From: Thalassobacillus_A hwangdonensis
GTDB lineage: Bacteria; Bacillota; Bacilli; Bacillales; Halobacillaceae
Reading direction: 5' to 3'
DNA length: 64,000 nucleotides
Assembly (NCBI RefSeq): GCF_042675915.1
Contig: NZ_JBHTKL010000001.1
Span: forward strand, 682,001-746,000
Shown: one piece after another, positions 16,868-24,669 of the stretch
How the letters are laid out: each line of letters begins with the position of its first letter
Numbering within the stretch: the stretch's first letter is position 1
The notes under the pieces: generated by a model
Told to the model about the DNA's origin: nothing
Database searches by the model: none
The model's input: the letters and a program-made list of their open reading frames with translations, nothing else
Position numbers and translations under genes: made by a program

Positions 16868-16910
16868 TAATGACATATGTCATTATAAAAGCTATAAGCC
16901 GGAATGACAA
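16868..16910 (-). promoter_or_regulatory. tRNA-Sec promoter with a perfect palindrome over the start site
   Basis: Minus strand: -35 TTGTCA (16905-16910), 17-bp spacer, -10 TATAAT (16882-16887). A perfect 18-bp palindrome, TAATGACATATGTCATTA (16868-16885), overlaps the -10 and the expected transcription start near 16875. It looks like an operator and suggests that tRNA-Sec synthesis is regulated. Confidence 0.75.
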
Positions 16911-16979
16911 GTAGTTGGATTAGAGGAAAAGTGTCAATCGTCAGCGACGGGTCAATATTGGGAAAATGGGAGGGTGGAC

Positions 16980-18083
16980 ATGGACAGTTATGAAATGGAA
17001 AACACAGAGTTGAACGGTGATGAGCATGCTGTTTCTTTTTCTGGGCCATTATCGGGTTTACCTGAAGAATCACTCTCATGGTTTGATCGATATGGTAAGG
17101 ACTTGATTGTCGTACTGGATGAAGAAGGTGTAATCACGCATGTTTCGACGTCGGTGCTTCAGCTGCTGGATTATCACAGGGAAGAAATGGTTGGTACGAC
17201 CATCACCGATCATCTTCATGATAAAGATTATGATAGAGTGGTAGGATTGCTCGAAGGAGCCCCTCAAAATGATCATAGTGCGAATATAATCGTTAAAGAC
17301 AAGCATGGGCATTATAAATTGCTTAAAACTCACTTCTCAAAAAACAGCGATTCCAGCAAGGAAAATATTCTTTCTATCTCCCGCTTTATCATGGACCAGA
17401 ATGAGATGGAACTGCAGATCGTCCGTTGTGAAAAAATGGCGATTGCGGGTCAACTTGCTGCAAGTGTAGCTCACGAGATACGCAATCCACTTACATCCAT
17501 CAAAGGCTTTCTTCAATTGCTGCAGTCCGGTATGAACAAAAGTGAGGAATATTATAAGATCATGGAAGAAGAGCTTCAGAAAATGGAGAATGTGACATCG
17601 GAACTTCTTTATCTATCAAAACCGATGGCAGGAGATAAAGCAAATGAGTCTTTATATGAAATGGTAAGGGAAGTCATCCTTCTACTGAACACTTATGCCG
17701 CTGAGAAAGGGATCATGATTGTTCCTGATGTGGATCGGGAACTTCAGCTCAACTGCAATCGGTCCCAATTCAAGCAGATTCTCATAAATCTGGTGAAGAA
17801 CTCGATTGAAGCAATGGAACAGCCTGGGGATATCCGGATCCATGCTAAAACCGATGGAGATCAAATCTATTTGGAAGTAGTCGATCAAGGACCGGGCATT
17901 CCCGACCACTTGATCCATAAAGTGAGTGAGCCTTTTTACACTACGAAGAAAAATGGCACAGGTCTTGGCTTGATGATCTGTAAGCAATTACTCGAAAAGC
18001 ATGATGGAAATTTAGAAATCAGTCAAAATCATGGCAAGGGAAGTACGTTCAGGATTGTGCTTCCGGCCAGGGCAAATGTATGA
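16980..18083 (+). CDS. PAS-domain sensor histidine kinase (sporulation-kinase type)
   Basis: Soluble 367-residue kinase without membrane helices. PAS domain at about residues 35-140 (DRYGKDLIVVLDEEGVITHVS), HisKA with phospho-accepting His165 in VAHEIRNPLTSIKGFLQLL, then the N box LINLVKNSIEAM, G1 VVDQGPGIPDH and G2 GTGLGLMICK. The H-box sequence is that of the KinA/KinB/KinE sporulation kinase group, which feed Spo0F. The ATG at 16980 follows GGGAGGG; a GTG two codons earlier is overlapped by that site. It sits between tRNA-Sec and selB with no receiver gene nearby. Confidence 0.88.
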   Translation: MDSYEMENTELNGDEHAVSFSGPLSGLPEESLSWFDRYGKDLIVVLDEEGVITHVSTSVLQLLDYHREEMVGTTITDHLHDKDYDRVVGLLEGAPQNDHSANIIVKDKHGHYKLLKTHFSKNSDSSKENILSISRFIMDQNEMELQIVRCEKMAIAGQLAASVAHEIRNPLTSIKGFLQLLQSGMNKSEEYYKIMEEELQKMENVTSELLYLSKPMAGDKANESLYEMVREVILLLNTYAAEKGIMIVPDVDRELQLNCNRSQFKQILINLVKNSIEAMEQPGDIRIHAKTDGDQIYLEVVDQGPGIPDHLIHKVSEPFYTTKKNGTGLGLMICKQLLEKHDGNLEISQNHGKGSTFRIVLPARANV

Positions 18084-18092
18084 TGTGATCTC

Positions 18093-18137
18093 GAATGAAC
18101 TGAGCGGAGCTCCGCTGTTCATTCGGGATATTTTTTT
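18093..18137 (+). terminator. Terminator after the PAS kinase
   Basis: Long, nearly perfect stem GAATGAAC-GAGCGGAGCTCCGCT-TTCATTC at 18093-18124, then GGGATATTTTTTT. Confidence 0.85.
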
Positions 18138-18247
18138 GAATTACACCTTAAAAGTATGTGTATAAGGTTGAATGTACATAGGAAGACGATTCATTCTGTT
18201 AAAATGAAGTTACTGATTGAACAGGATTATAGAGGAGGGGCAGTCAA

Positions 18248-20152
18248 GTGGAGGAACGTCATTACACGATCGGCCTTGCAGGTCATATCGACCATGGGAA
18301 AACCGCACTGACAAAAGCGTTGACCCAGATCGATACGGATCGGCTTAAAGAAGAAAAAGAGCGTAACATATCGATAGAACCCGGCTTCGCACCTTTACAT
18401 TTAAAAGAGAAGGGGCTTAGAGTCTCTGTTATCGATGTGCCAGGCCATGAGAGGTTCATCCGTCAAATGATTGCCGGTGTAGCCGGTATCGATCTGGTGT
18501 TGGTCGTCATTGCAGGAGATGAAGGGATCATGCCGCAAACGAAGGAACATATGGACATCCTTTCTCTGCTAGGGGTCGAGAATGCGATGCTTGTCGTTTC
18601 AAAGAGTGATCTGATCGATGCAGAAATGAAAGAAATGGTCGAAGAAGATATAAGAAGCTATATTAAGGAGAAAAGTTATTCGGACGCACCTCTTTTTTTC
18701 GTGGACAGTGTGTCGGGAAGTGGCGTACAGGAATTGGAACACGCCATTGAACAGCGACTCAAGGATATACAGCCGAGAGATCCTGGCGGAGATTTCCGAA
18801 TGCCGGTGGATCAGGTGTTTTCGATTAAAGGGCACGGCACGGTCGTACGGGGTACCATCTATGAAGGAAGGGTCAGAGATAGTGAAACTGTACACGTGTT
18901 ACCTCCAGGAAAAGATGCACGGATCAGGCAAATTCAAGTACATCAGAAGCAAGCTTCCAGTGTGGTGGCAGGTCAGCGTGCAGCAATCAACCTGTCAGGC
19001 GTAGATGTGGGTGAGGTGAGAAGGGGGGATGTCCTTGTAAAAGGGAAATCTGCCATAGTAACTTCAACGATTGATGTAGTATTTAAGAATTTGAATGATT
19101 TGATTGCGCCAATTAAACAAAGGGGGCAAATCCGGCTGCACATCGGAACGGAAGAAGTGATGGGGCGGATTGTGTTTTTTGATCGTAATGAGATGGGTGA
19201 TGAAGAAGATGAGGTTTATTGTCAGCTGCGACTAGAAAAAGAAATCGTCGCAAAAAAGGATGACAGGTTCATCATTCGGAGACCTACTCCTGTAGAAACG
19301 GTCGGTGGCGGAAAAATCATTGATCCAGCAGGTGCCAAATATAAGTACGGTCCTGATACGATTGAAATGCTCATGCAGAAAGCTGAAGGGACGAAAGAAG
19401 AATTGGTCCTTCAATCATTAGAAAAGAAATTATGGCAGAATCAGAACCAATTGCAGCAGCTCCTCGGAGCGGAAGGATTGAACATCGTAATTGAAGAAAT
19501 GATTTCAACTGGACAGCTCGAGGCTGTGGCAGATGGATTTATGCGAGCAACAGACAAGGACAGGTTATTAGCTGAGGTATTGGATGCATTGGACGCATTT
19601 CATTTACAGCATCCATTAAGGACCGGCATGAATAAACCACAACTGTTACAGCAATTACCGGTTGATGCAGCGGTTGCGAATGTATTGATTGGGGCTTGGG
19701 TCCAGGAAGGGAAATTGAACGTCTACGGACCTTCAGTGGCCAAAAGTACGTTCACTCCTCATCTGCCTGATAACTGGAAGGTAAGGATGGAGAAAGTACT
19801 TGAGGTATGGAAGCAAGATGGATTGAAGGTGAGAGAATGGTATACCTATGGGGAAGAGCAGAACATACCAGAAGAATGGATGGAAGAGCTCAAATATTAC
19901 CTCATCCACAATCGTACTGCGTGGGAAATAGATTCAAAACACTTGATATACAGACAAACAGTAAAGACTGCTTTTATGCAGCTCTATGATATAGAGCCGG
20001 AAGCATTTAAATTAGAACATGCAAAAGAAACTTTCGGTGTTTCTCGGAAGTATTTGATTCCTTTACTCGAAAAGAGTGATCGTGAGGGACTGACTGTAAG
20101 ACAGGAGTCCTTAAGAAAATGGAGATTAACCCCTGATCAATATTTCAAATAA
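18248..20152 (+). CDS. selB: Selenocysteine-specific elongation factor SelB
   Basis: EF-Tu-like GTPase that carries Sec-tRNA to the ribosome at UGA codons marked by a SECIS hairpin. 634 residues. G1 GHIDHGKT at residues 12-19, G2 in the NISIEPGFAPL segment, G3 DVPGHERF near residue 64 and G4 SKSD; domains 2-3 follow, and from about residue 380 the winged-helix repeats that bind SECIS. The extra IDPAGAKYKYG linker is family-typical. GTG start at 18248 with GAGGAGGGG upstream. It has its own terminator and neighbours selenocysteine tRNA, selD and selA. Confidence 0.96.
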   Translation: MEERHYTIGLAGHIDHGKTALTKALTQIDTDRLKEEKERNISIEPGFAPLHLKEKGLRVSVIDVPGHERFIRQMIAGVAGIDLVLVVIAGDEGIMPQTKEHMDILSLLGVENAMLVVSKSDLIDAEMKEMVEEDIRSYIKEKSYSDAPLFFVDSVSGSGVQELEHAIEQRLKDIQPRDPGGDFRMPVDQVFSIKGHGTVVRGTIYEGRVRDSETVHVLPPGKDARIRQIQVHQKQASSVVAGQRAAINLSGVDVGEVRRGDVLVKGKSAIVTSTIDVVFKNLNDLIAPIKQRGQIRLHIGTEEVMGRIVFFDRNEMGDEEDEVYCQLRLEKEIVAKKDDRFIIRRPTPVETVGGGKIIDPAGAKYKYGPDTIEMLMQKAEGTKEELVLQSLEKKLWQNQNQLQQLLGAEGLNIVIEEMISTGQLEAVADGFMRATDKDRLLAEVLDALDAFHLQHPLRTGMNKPQLLQQLPVDAAVANVLIGAWVQEGKLNVYGPSVAKSTFTPHLPDNWKVRMEKVLEVWKQDGLKVREWYTYGEEQNIPEEWMEELKYYLIHNRTAWEIDSKHLIYRQTVKTAFMQLYDIEPEAFKLEHAKETFGVSRKYLIPLLEKSDREGLTVRQESLRKWRLTPDQYFK

Positions 20153-20175
20153 AAGTATTTGCATTCTGAACCTTT

Positions 20176-20232
20176 AGAGTCCCCGTTTGTATCCATCAAA
20201 TAGATGGCTGCAGACAGGGGCTTTTTATTTTT
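20176..20232 (+). terminator. Terminator after selB
   Basis: AGTCCCCGTTTG...CAGACAGGGGCT with an inner CCATC/GATGG hairpin, followed by TTTTTATTTTT. Confidence 0.88.
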
Positions 20233-20268
20233 ACTGTGTAATCTTTAAAAATTAAATATAAAAATGTG

Positions 20269-20311
20269 TTGACATTGTTAGTCATTCGCATATAATTTGC
20301 ACTAAGGAAAC
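20269..20311 (+). promoter_or_regulatory. Mn transporter promoter with MntR box
   Basis: -35 TTGACA (20269-20274), 16-bp spacer, -10 TATAAT (20291-20296). TTTGCACTAAGGAAAC at 20296-20311 matches the B. subtilis MntR operators (TTTGCCTTAAGGAAAC type) and abuts the -10, as expected for manganese-dependent repression. Confidence 0.85.
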
Positions 20312-20426
20312 TTTTTTAAATTAAACTATATTCTTGTCTTTTGGGTAACATTTTTTGAATAGCTCACATAATCTGGCGTGTAATGATATTTCTATTCAAC
20401 TATTTACAGTGAAGGAGGAAAAATTT

Positions 20427-21173
20427 ATGAAGGAAACTGCAATATCCATAGAAAACCTTCATGTTTCCTATTATGGGAATGAAGCTGTCACAGGTGTCAG
20501 CTTGTCCGTCAACTGCGGAAACCTTGTTGGTATCATCGGACCGAACGGCGCAGGTAAATCGACCTTTTTGAAAGCAATGTTGAACCTCATACCAAAAGAT
20601 AAAGGTGAGGTGAAGGTACTGGGAAGGTCGATTAAAGAAGTAAGAAAAAAAATCGCCTATGTACCACAGCGGAACGATATTGACTGGGACTTTCCAATAA
20701 CGGTATTGGACGCGGTACTGTTAGGCACCTACCCTCATATGAAGCTCTTTCGCCGTCCTAAGAAAAAAGATAAACAATGGGCGTTAGAGTGTCTAGGTCG
20801 TGTGGGAATGGAGGAGTTCAGCAAAAGACAGATCGGCGAGTTATCCGGAGGCCAGCAGCAGCGTGTTTTCCTGGCACGAGCACTGGCTCAAAAAGCGGAA
20901 TTGTTCTTTCTTGATGAACCTTTTGTCGGTGTGGACGTATCGAGCGAGGAAACGATCGTCAATATTTTGAAGGAGCTTTGCCAGCAAGGTAAGACAGTCA
21001 TCGTCGTCCACCACGATTTAAGTAAAGCGAACGACTATTTCGACCAGCTGATTCTGCTGAATAAAGAATTGATCAGCTTTGGAGCGGTGGAGGAAGTCTT
21101 CAAAACAGATGTGATTGAAAAAGCGTACAAAGGACAGTTTGCGATCATGAAGAAGATGGGGGTGACGGTGTAA
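20427..21173 (+). CDS. mntB: Manganese ABC transporter, ATP-binding protein
   Basis: ATPase of a cluster-A-I (ZnuC/MntB-type) metal importer. 248 residues: Walker A GPNGAGKST at 38-46, Q-loop PQRNDIDWDFP, signature LSGGQQQR starting near 139, Walker B LFFLDEPFVGVD and the switch His in VVHHDL. A longer frame from 20355 exists, but GAAGGAGGAAAAATT fixes the ATG at 20427. The long leader (about 125 nt from the promoter) has no recognised riboswitch. The stop overlaps the mntC start by one base. Metal is inferred from the MntR box; zinc cannot be excluded from the protein alone. Confidence 0.92.
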   Translation: MKETAISIENLHVSYYGNEAVTGVSLSVNCGNLVGIIGPNGAGKSTFLKAMLNLIPKDKGEVKVLGRSIKEVRKKIAYVPQRNDIDWDFPITVLDAVLLGTYPHMKLFRRPKKKDKQWALECLGRVGMEEFSKRQIGELSGGQQQRVFLARALAQKAELFFLDEPFVGVDVSSEETIVNILKELCQQGKTVIVVHHDLSKANDYFDQLILLNKELISFGAVEEVFKTDVIEKAYKGQFAIMKKMGVTV

Positions 21174-22030
21174 TGGCTTTTATCGAAGCGGTGATGCAAT
21201 ATGGTTTTCTGCAAAAAGCACTGCTTACATCAATTATGGTCGGTATTATCTGTGGAGTGATTGGTTGTTTTATCATCCTTAGAGGGATGGCGCTGATGGG
21301 GGATGCGATTTCCCATGCAGTGCTGCCAGGTGTTGCGATTTCCTATATGTTCGGTATCAATTTCTTCTTTGGAGCTGTGTTCAGTGGTGTATTGACCGCA
21401 ATTGCAATTGGATTTGTAAGCCAGAACAGCCGCATCAAGCACGATACGTCGATTGGTATCATGTTCACAGCTGCTTTTGCAGCCGGGATCATCATCATTA
21501 CGATGCTGAAGAGCAGTACGGATTTATATCATATCCTGTTTGGTAACGTTCTTGCAGTCCGTTCTTCCGATATGTATATCACATTGGGGATAGGGTTGTT
21601 TGTACTGGCAGCTGTCTATTTGTTCTATAAGGAACTGCTGGTCACGTCGTTTGATGAAACGATGGCCGCAGCCTACGGATTACCAGTTCGTTTGATTCAT
21701 TATTTTCTAATGACACTGCTTACCATGGTAACTGTTGCATCACTGCAAACAGTGGGAATTGTACTTGTCGTAGCCATGCTGATCACTCCTGCTGCAGCAG
21801 CTTATCTCCTAACGGAACGATTGTGGCTGATGATCTTCCTTGCTGCAGGTATTGGTGTGATTTCATCGATTGTCGGTCTATATTTCAGTTTCACTTACAA
21901 TCTTGCTTCAGGAGCAACCATCGTTATGGCAGCGACAGCTATCTTCGTGCTCGTTTTCCTTTTCTCTCCGAAGCATGGATTGATTTGGAAAACACTGCGA
22001 GTCAGAAAAAAGCGTGCTTCTTTAGTTTAG
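21173..22030 (+). CDS. mntC: Manganese ABC transporter, permease
   Basis: 285-residue ABC-3 family permease with eight or nine predicted helices and the family motifs GDAISHAVLPGVAISY, TSIGIMFTAAFAAGI and GIVLVVAMLITPAAAAYLLT. Only one permease gene is present, whereas B. subtilis mntABCD has two, so the transporter is probably a homodimer at this level. Translationally coupled to the ATPase gene. A 466-bp intergenic region with two palindromic repeats separates it from the binding-protein gene. Confidence 0.92.
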   Translation: MAFIEAVMQYGFLQKALLTSIMVGIICGVIGCFIILRGMALMGDAISHAVLPGVAISYMFGINFFFGAVFSGVLTAIAIGFVSQNSRIKHDTSIGIMFTAAFAAGIIIITMLKSSTDLYHILFGNVLAVRSSDMYITLGIGLFVLAAVYLFYKELLVTSFDETMAAAYGLPVRLIHYFLMTLLTMVTVASLQTVGIVLVVAMLITPAAAAYLLTERLWLMIFLAAGIGVISSIVGLYFSFTYNLASGATIVMAATAIFVLVFLFSPKHGLIWKTLRVRKKRASLV

Positions 22031-22054
22031 CTCTTGTAGGCAAATCAGGAGAAA

Positions 22055-22178
22055 GGGTGGCGGGGAAACTACTCGCTTTCCTGTGGGGGAGCTGGCGAGC
22101 CTCCTCGGTCGTTTCACTTCCTGTGGGGTCTCGCCTAGGTCCTTCTCCCACGGGAGTCTCGCAGTTTCCCCGCCACCC
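22055..22178 (+). repeat. Palindromic intergenic element, copy 1
   Basis: 124-bp element ending in perfect 16-bp inverted repeats GGGTGGCGGGGAAACT / AGTTTCCCCGCCACCC, with internal blocks ACTCGCTTTCC and GGGAGTCTCGC shared with the copies at 22308, 35258 and 48819. No open frame of substance. It is presumably a non-autonomous miniature element or a structured RNA/DNA repeat. Confidence 0.85.
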
Positions 22179-22307
22179 TATGTGATATTGGTGAACTCCC
22201 TGGTTTTGCATGGTTTTCGAAATCTAATTTACGAGTACATTCAAAACAACTTCGCTTAGATTTAAGAAGAGTAAATCGCTGTTTCCGTAGCCTGACAAAA
22301 GCAAGTA

Positions 22308-22420
22308 GGTCAGGGAAATTGCGAGACTCCGGTGGGGTGAAAATGAGCGGTGAGATCCCGGAAGGCGAAGCCTGAGGAAGCTCACCACATTCCCACGGAA
22401 AGCGAGTAATTTCCCGGACC
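22308..22420 (-). repeat. Palindromic intergenic element, copy 2 (inverted)
   Basis: 113 bp bounded by GGTCAGGGAAATT / AATTTCCCGGACC; shares GCGAGACTCC and GGAAAGCGAGTA with copy 1, but in the opposite orientation. A further outer pair, GTTTCCGT / ACGGAAAC, flanks it at about 22281 and 22440. Together with copy 1 it fills the gap between mntC and mntA. Confidence 0.82.
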
Positions 22421-22496
22421 TCTTGAGGCTCTTAATCGCACGGAAACAACTTATCAAGACATATAAGTATAAAATTAAGATGGAGGGGAAAACGGT

Positions 22497-23438
22497 ATGA
22501 TTAAAAAGAAATTGTTATTATTTGCGGTTTCGATCATGGCCATGGTTCTCATGGTTGCATGTAGTGAGGATGACGCAGGAAATGAAGCTTCAGGTGAAGG
22601 GAAAGTACAAGTAGTAACCACCTATTCGATCGTGTATGACATCGTCAAAAACGTTGGGGGAGATCACGTGGAAATCCACAGTTTGGCTCCGATCGGTTCC
22701 AATCCGCATGAATATGATCCGCTTCCTGAAGATGTAAAGAAGACGACAGATGCAGATGCCGTATTTTATAACGGATTGAATCTTGAGGCTGGTAATGCAT
22801 GGTTTGATAAACTGATGGAAACAGCCGGTAAAGACGGAAAGGATGCTCCTGTCTTCTTAATGAGTGAAGGTGTAGAAGCGATGTACCTGACCACGGAAGG
22901 TAATGAAGGGGAAGAAGACCCACACGCATGGCTTGATATCAGAAATGGTATCAAATATGCAGAAAATGCGCGGGATGGCTTAATTAAAGTCGATCCGGAA
23001 AATAAAGAAGTGTATGAAAAAAATTCTGAATCATATATTTCAGAACTGCAGAAGCTGCATGATGATGCAGTAGCACAATATAATGAAATCCCGGAAGAAA
23101 AACGAGTACTTGTTACAAGTGAAGGTGCGTTCAAATATTTCAGTGAAGCATATGGCTTCCAGGCAGAGTATATCTGGGAGATAAACCAGGAGAACCAGGG
23201 AACGCCTGATCAAATAACGAGAATCGTCGACATCATCAATGATAAGGGACTCAAAGGCTTGTTTGTGGAAACGAGTATCGATCCTCGCAGTATGGAAGCA
23301 GTATCCGATGAAACCGGTGTACCGATCCGAGGGACTGTATTTACTGACTCGCTTGCCAAACCAGGTGAAAATGGGGACACTTACATCTCCATGATGAAGT
23401 CCAACATTGAGACGATCAAAGAAGGTTTGATGGAATAA
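22497..23438 (+). CDS. mntA: Manganese ABC transporter, substrate-binding lipoprotein
   Basis: 313-residue cluster A-I solute-binding protein. Lipoprotein signal peptide with lipobox LMVAC, Cys22 being the lipidation site. Metal-ligand regions are visible: NPHEYDP (His71), DPHAWLD and the Glu/Asp sites toward the C-terminus (TSEGAFKYFSEAYG, FVETSIDPRS). There is no long His-rich loop of the ZnuA type, favouring manganese over zinc. ATG at 22497 with GATGGAGGGG upstream. Unusually, it is separated from its permease gene by two repeats; a separate promoter is possible. Confidence 0.92.
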   Translation: MIKKKLLLFAVSIMAMVLMVACSEDDAGNEASGEGKVQVVTTYSIVYDIVKNVGGDHVEIHSLAPIGSNPHEYDPLPEDVKKTTDADAVFYNGLNLEAGNAWFDKLMETAGKDGKDAPVFLMSEGVEAMYLTTEGNEGEEDPHAWLDIRNGIKYAENARDGLIKVDPENKEVYEKNSESYISELQKLHDDAVAQYNEIPEEKRVLVTSEGAFKYFSEAYGFQAEYIWEINQENQGTPDQITRIVDIINDKGLKGLFVETSIDPRSMEAVSDETGVPIRGTVFTDSLAKPGENGDTYISMMKSNIETIKEGLME

Positions 23439-23463
23439 AATCGATTTTGTAATAGAAACAAAT

Positions 23464-23492
23464 GAAAGCTCCCCGAAGAATGGGGAGCTTTT
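23464..23492. terminator. Bidirectional terminator between mntA and selD
   Basis: Perfect stem AAAGCTCCCC / GGGGAGCTTT around GAAGAAT with T-runs on both strands. Confidence 0.92.
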
Positions 23493-23493
23493 G

Positions 23494-24546
23494 TCATGTT
23501 ACTTTTATCCAGTTATTTTTGAAAGGAATTACTTTTCCAATGATAGCTGCAGGGATTGCCTGAACTTTTTGCAATTGTGAAATGTACGCCTTCGCATCTT
23601 CTTCTGGTAACGAGACGAGCAGTCCACCTGAAGTGATTGCATCACACAAAATGTATTGGTCATTAAGAGTAACGGAATCATGATACGTAACTCTATCCTT
23701 CAACCACTGGTGATTGGCTTTTGAACCGCCTGGCAGAATTCCATCCTGAATAAGTGTGTCCGTACCATCGAGAACAGGAACTTTTTCGCTCTCGATTTGT
23801 AAGCTTACGTTGCTTCCCTCGGCCATTTCACTCGCATGTCCTAAAAGTCCGAAGCCGGTAACATCGGTTACAGCGTGGACATCGAAATGTGAAAGCAACT
23901 CAGATGCCTGTTTGTTCAGATGAGCCATGACGCCGATCACCCTGTCTACCGAACCAGAATCCAGAATGCCACGCTTGATAGCGGTGGTTTGGACTCCAAC
24001 CCCGAGTGGTTTCGTAAGTACGAGTACATCTCCCGGTTCAGCAGCTGAATTCCGGTAGATCTTATCTGGGTGGGCGATTCCTGTGACTGCCATCCCGAAT
24101 TTCGGCTCCTGGTCATCGATGGAATGGCCACCGATGATTTCACCACCAGCTTCCTCCATCTTATCCTGTGCGCCCTGGAGGATTTGAGCCAATACTTCTG
24201 AGCCGAGTTTTTTGATTGGATAACCCACAATGTTAAGCCCGGTTTTCACTTCGCCACCCATGGCATAAATATCACTCAATGCGTTGGCAGCGGCTATTTG
24301 TCCAAAGGAGTAAGGATCATCAACAATCGGAGTGAAATAATCGACGGATTGGATCATCGCAATCTCATCCGTCAGTTTATAGACACCCGCGTCATCATGC
24401 GTACCGGACCCTACAAGAACATGATTGCTGGGCTTTGATGTAATGATTTGTCGCAGCACGTGCGACAGGTCTTCAGGACCTATTTTGCATCCTCAGCCGG
24501 CTTTTGTAGATAAAGCAGTCAGACGGATCTTTTCTTCTTTACTCAC
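23494..24546 (-). CDS. selD: Selenide, water dikinase SelD, itself a selenoprotein (UGA at codon 18)
   Basis: Makes selenophosphate from selenide and ATP, the Se donor for SelA. Without recoding the frame would open only at 24459, cutting off the catalytic residues. From the GTG at 24546 (AAAGGAGG 8 bp upstream) the frame reads VSKEEKIRLTALSTKAG, then UGA (24493-24495), then GCKIGPEDL. The UGA occupies the catalytic Cys position of the GxxCGCK-type motif and is followed by the essential Lys. Full length 350 residues, normal for SelD, with the later GLLGHASEM and SGGLL motifs intact. Hairpins lie just after the UGA. The natural stop is also UGA. Divergent from the SelW-like gene. Confidence 0.95.
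24449..24483 (-). promoter_or_regulatory. Candidate SECIS hairpins of selD
   Basis: On the minus strand, 9 nt after the UGA, ATAGGTC-CTGAA-GACCTGT forms a 7-bp stem (24465-24483). Overlapping it, TGTCGCA-CGTGC-TGCGACA forms a perfect 7-bp stem (24449-24467). Either apical loop falls in the 16-37-nt window after UGA typical of bacterial SECIS. They are mutually exclusive; which one SelB reads is unknown. Confidence 0.6.
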
Positions 24547-24608
24547 GCTCGCCACCTCCTTTATGTGTAAATATAGTATAGCGTATCAAAGGATGTGAAT
24601 GCTAAAAG

Positions 24609-24637
24609 TTGCTTTCTTACAGTTGGTTTTCTACAAT
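24609..24637 (+). promoter_or_regulatory. Sigma-A-type promoter of the SelW-like gene
   Basis: -35 TTGCTT (24609-24614), 17-bp spacer, -10 TACAAT (24632-24637), 32 bp before the start codon. On the other strand a TATACT at about 24572-24577 may be the -10 for selD. Confidence 0.65.
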
Positions 24638-24669
24638 TAAATTAACAGTGAAATAGAGGAGGAGCCCAA

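Noticed and set aside
16705..16914. Short plus-strand open frame of 69 codons
   Set aside because: It runs through the tRNA-Sec gene and its promoter on the other strand and has no ribosome binding site.
20312..20426. A yybP-ykoY-type manganese riboswitch in the mntB leader
   Set aside because: The leader is AT-rich and shows none of the conserved loops; the MntR box explains regulation.
21823..22211. Open frames over the mntC end and the first repeat
   Set aside because: Composed of the permease gene in another frame plus the palindromic repeat; no start signal.
23494..24459. SelD as a 321-residue protein starting at an internal GTG
   Set aside because: It would lack the catalytic Sec/Cys and Lys; the frame continues upstream through a UGA to a GTG with a perfect ribosome binding site.
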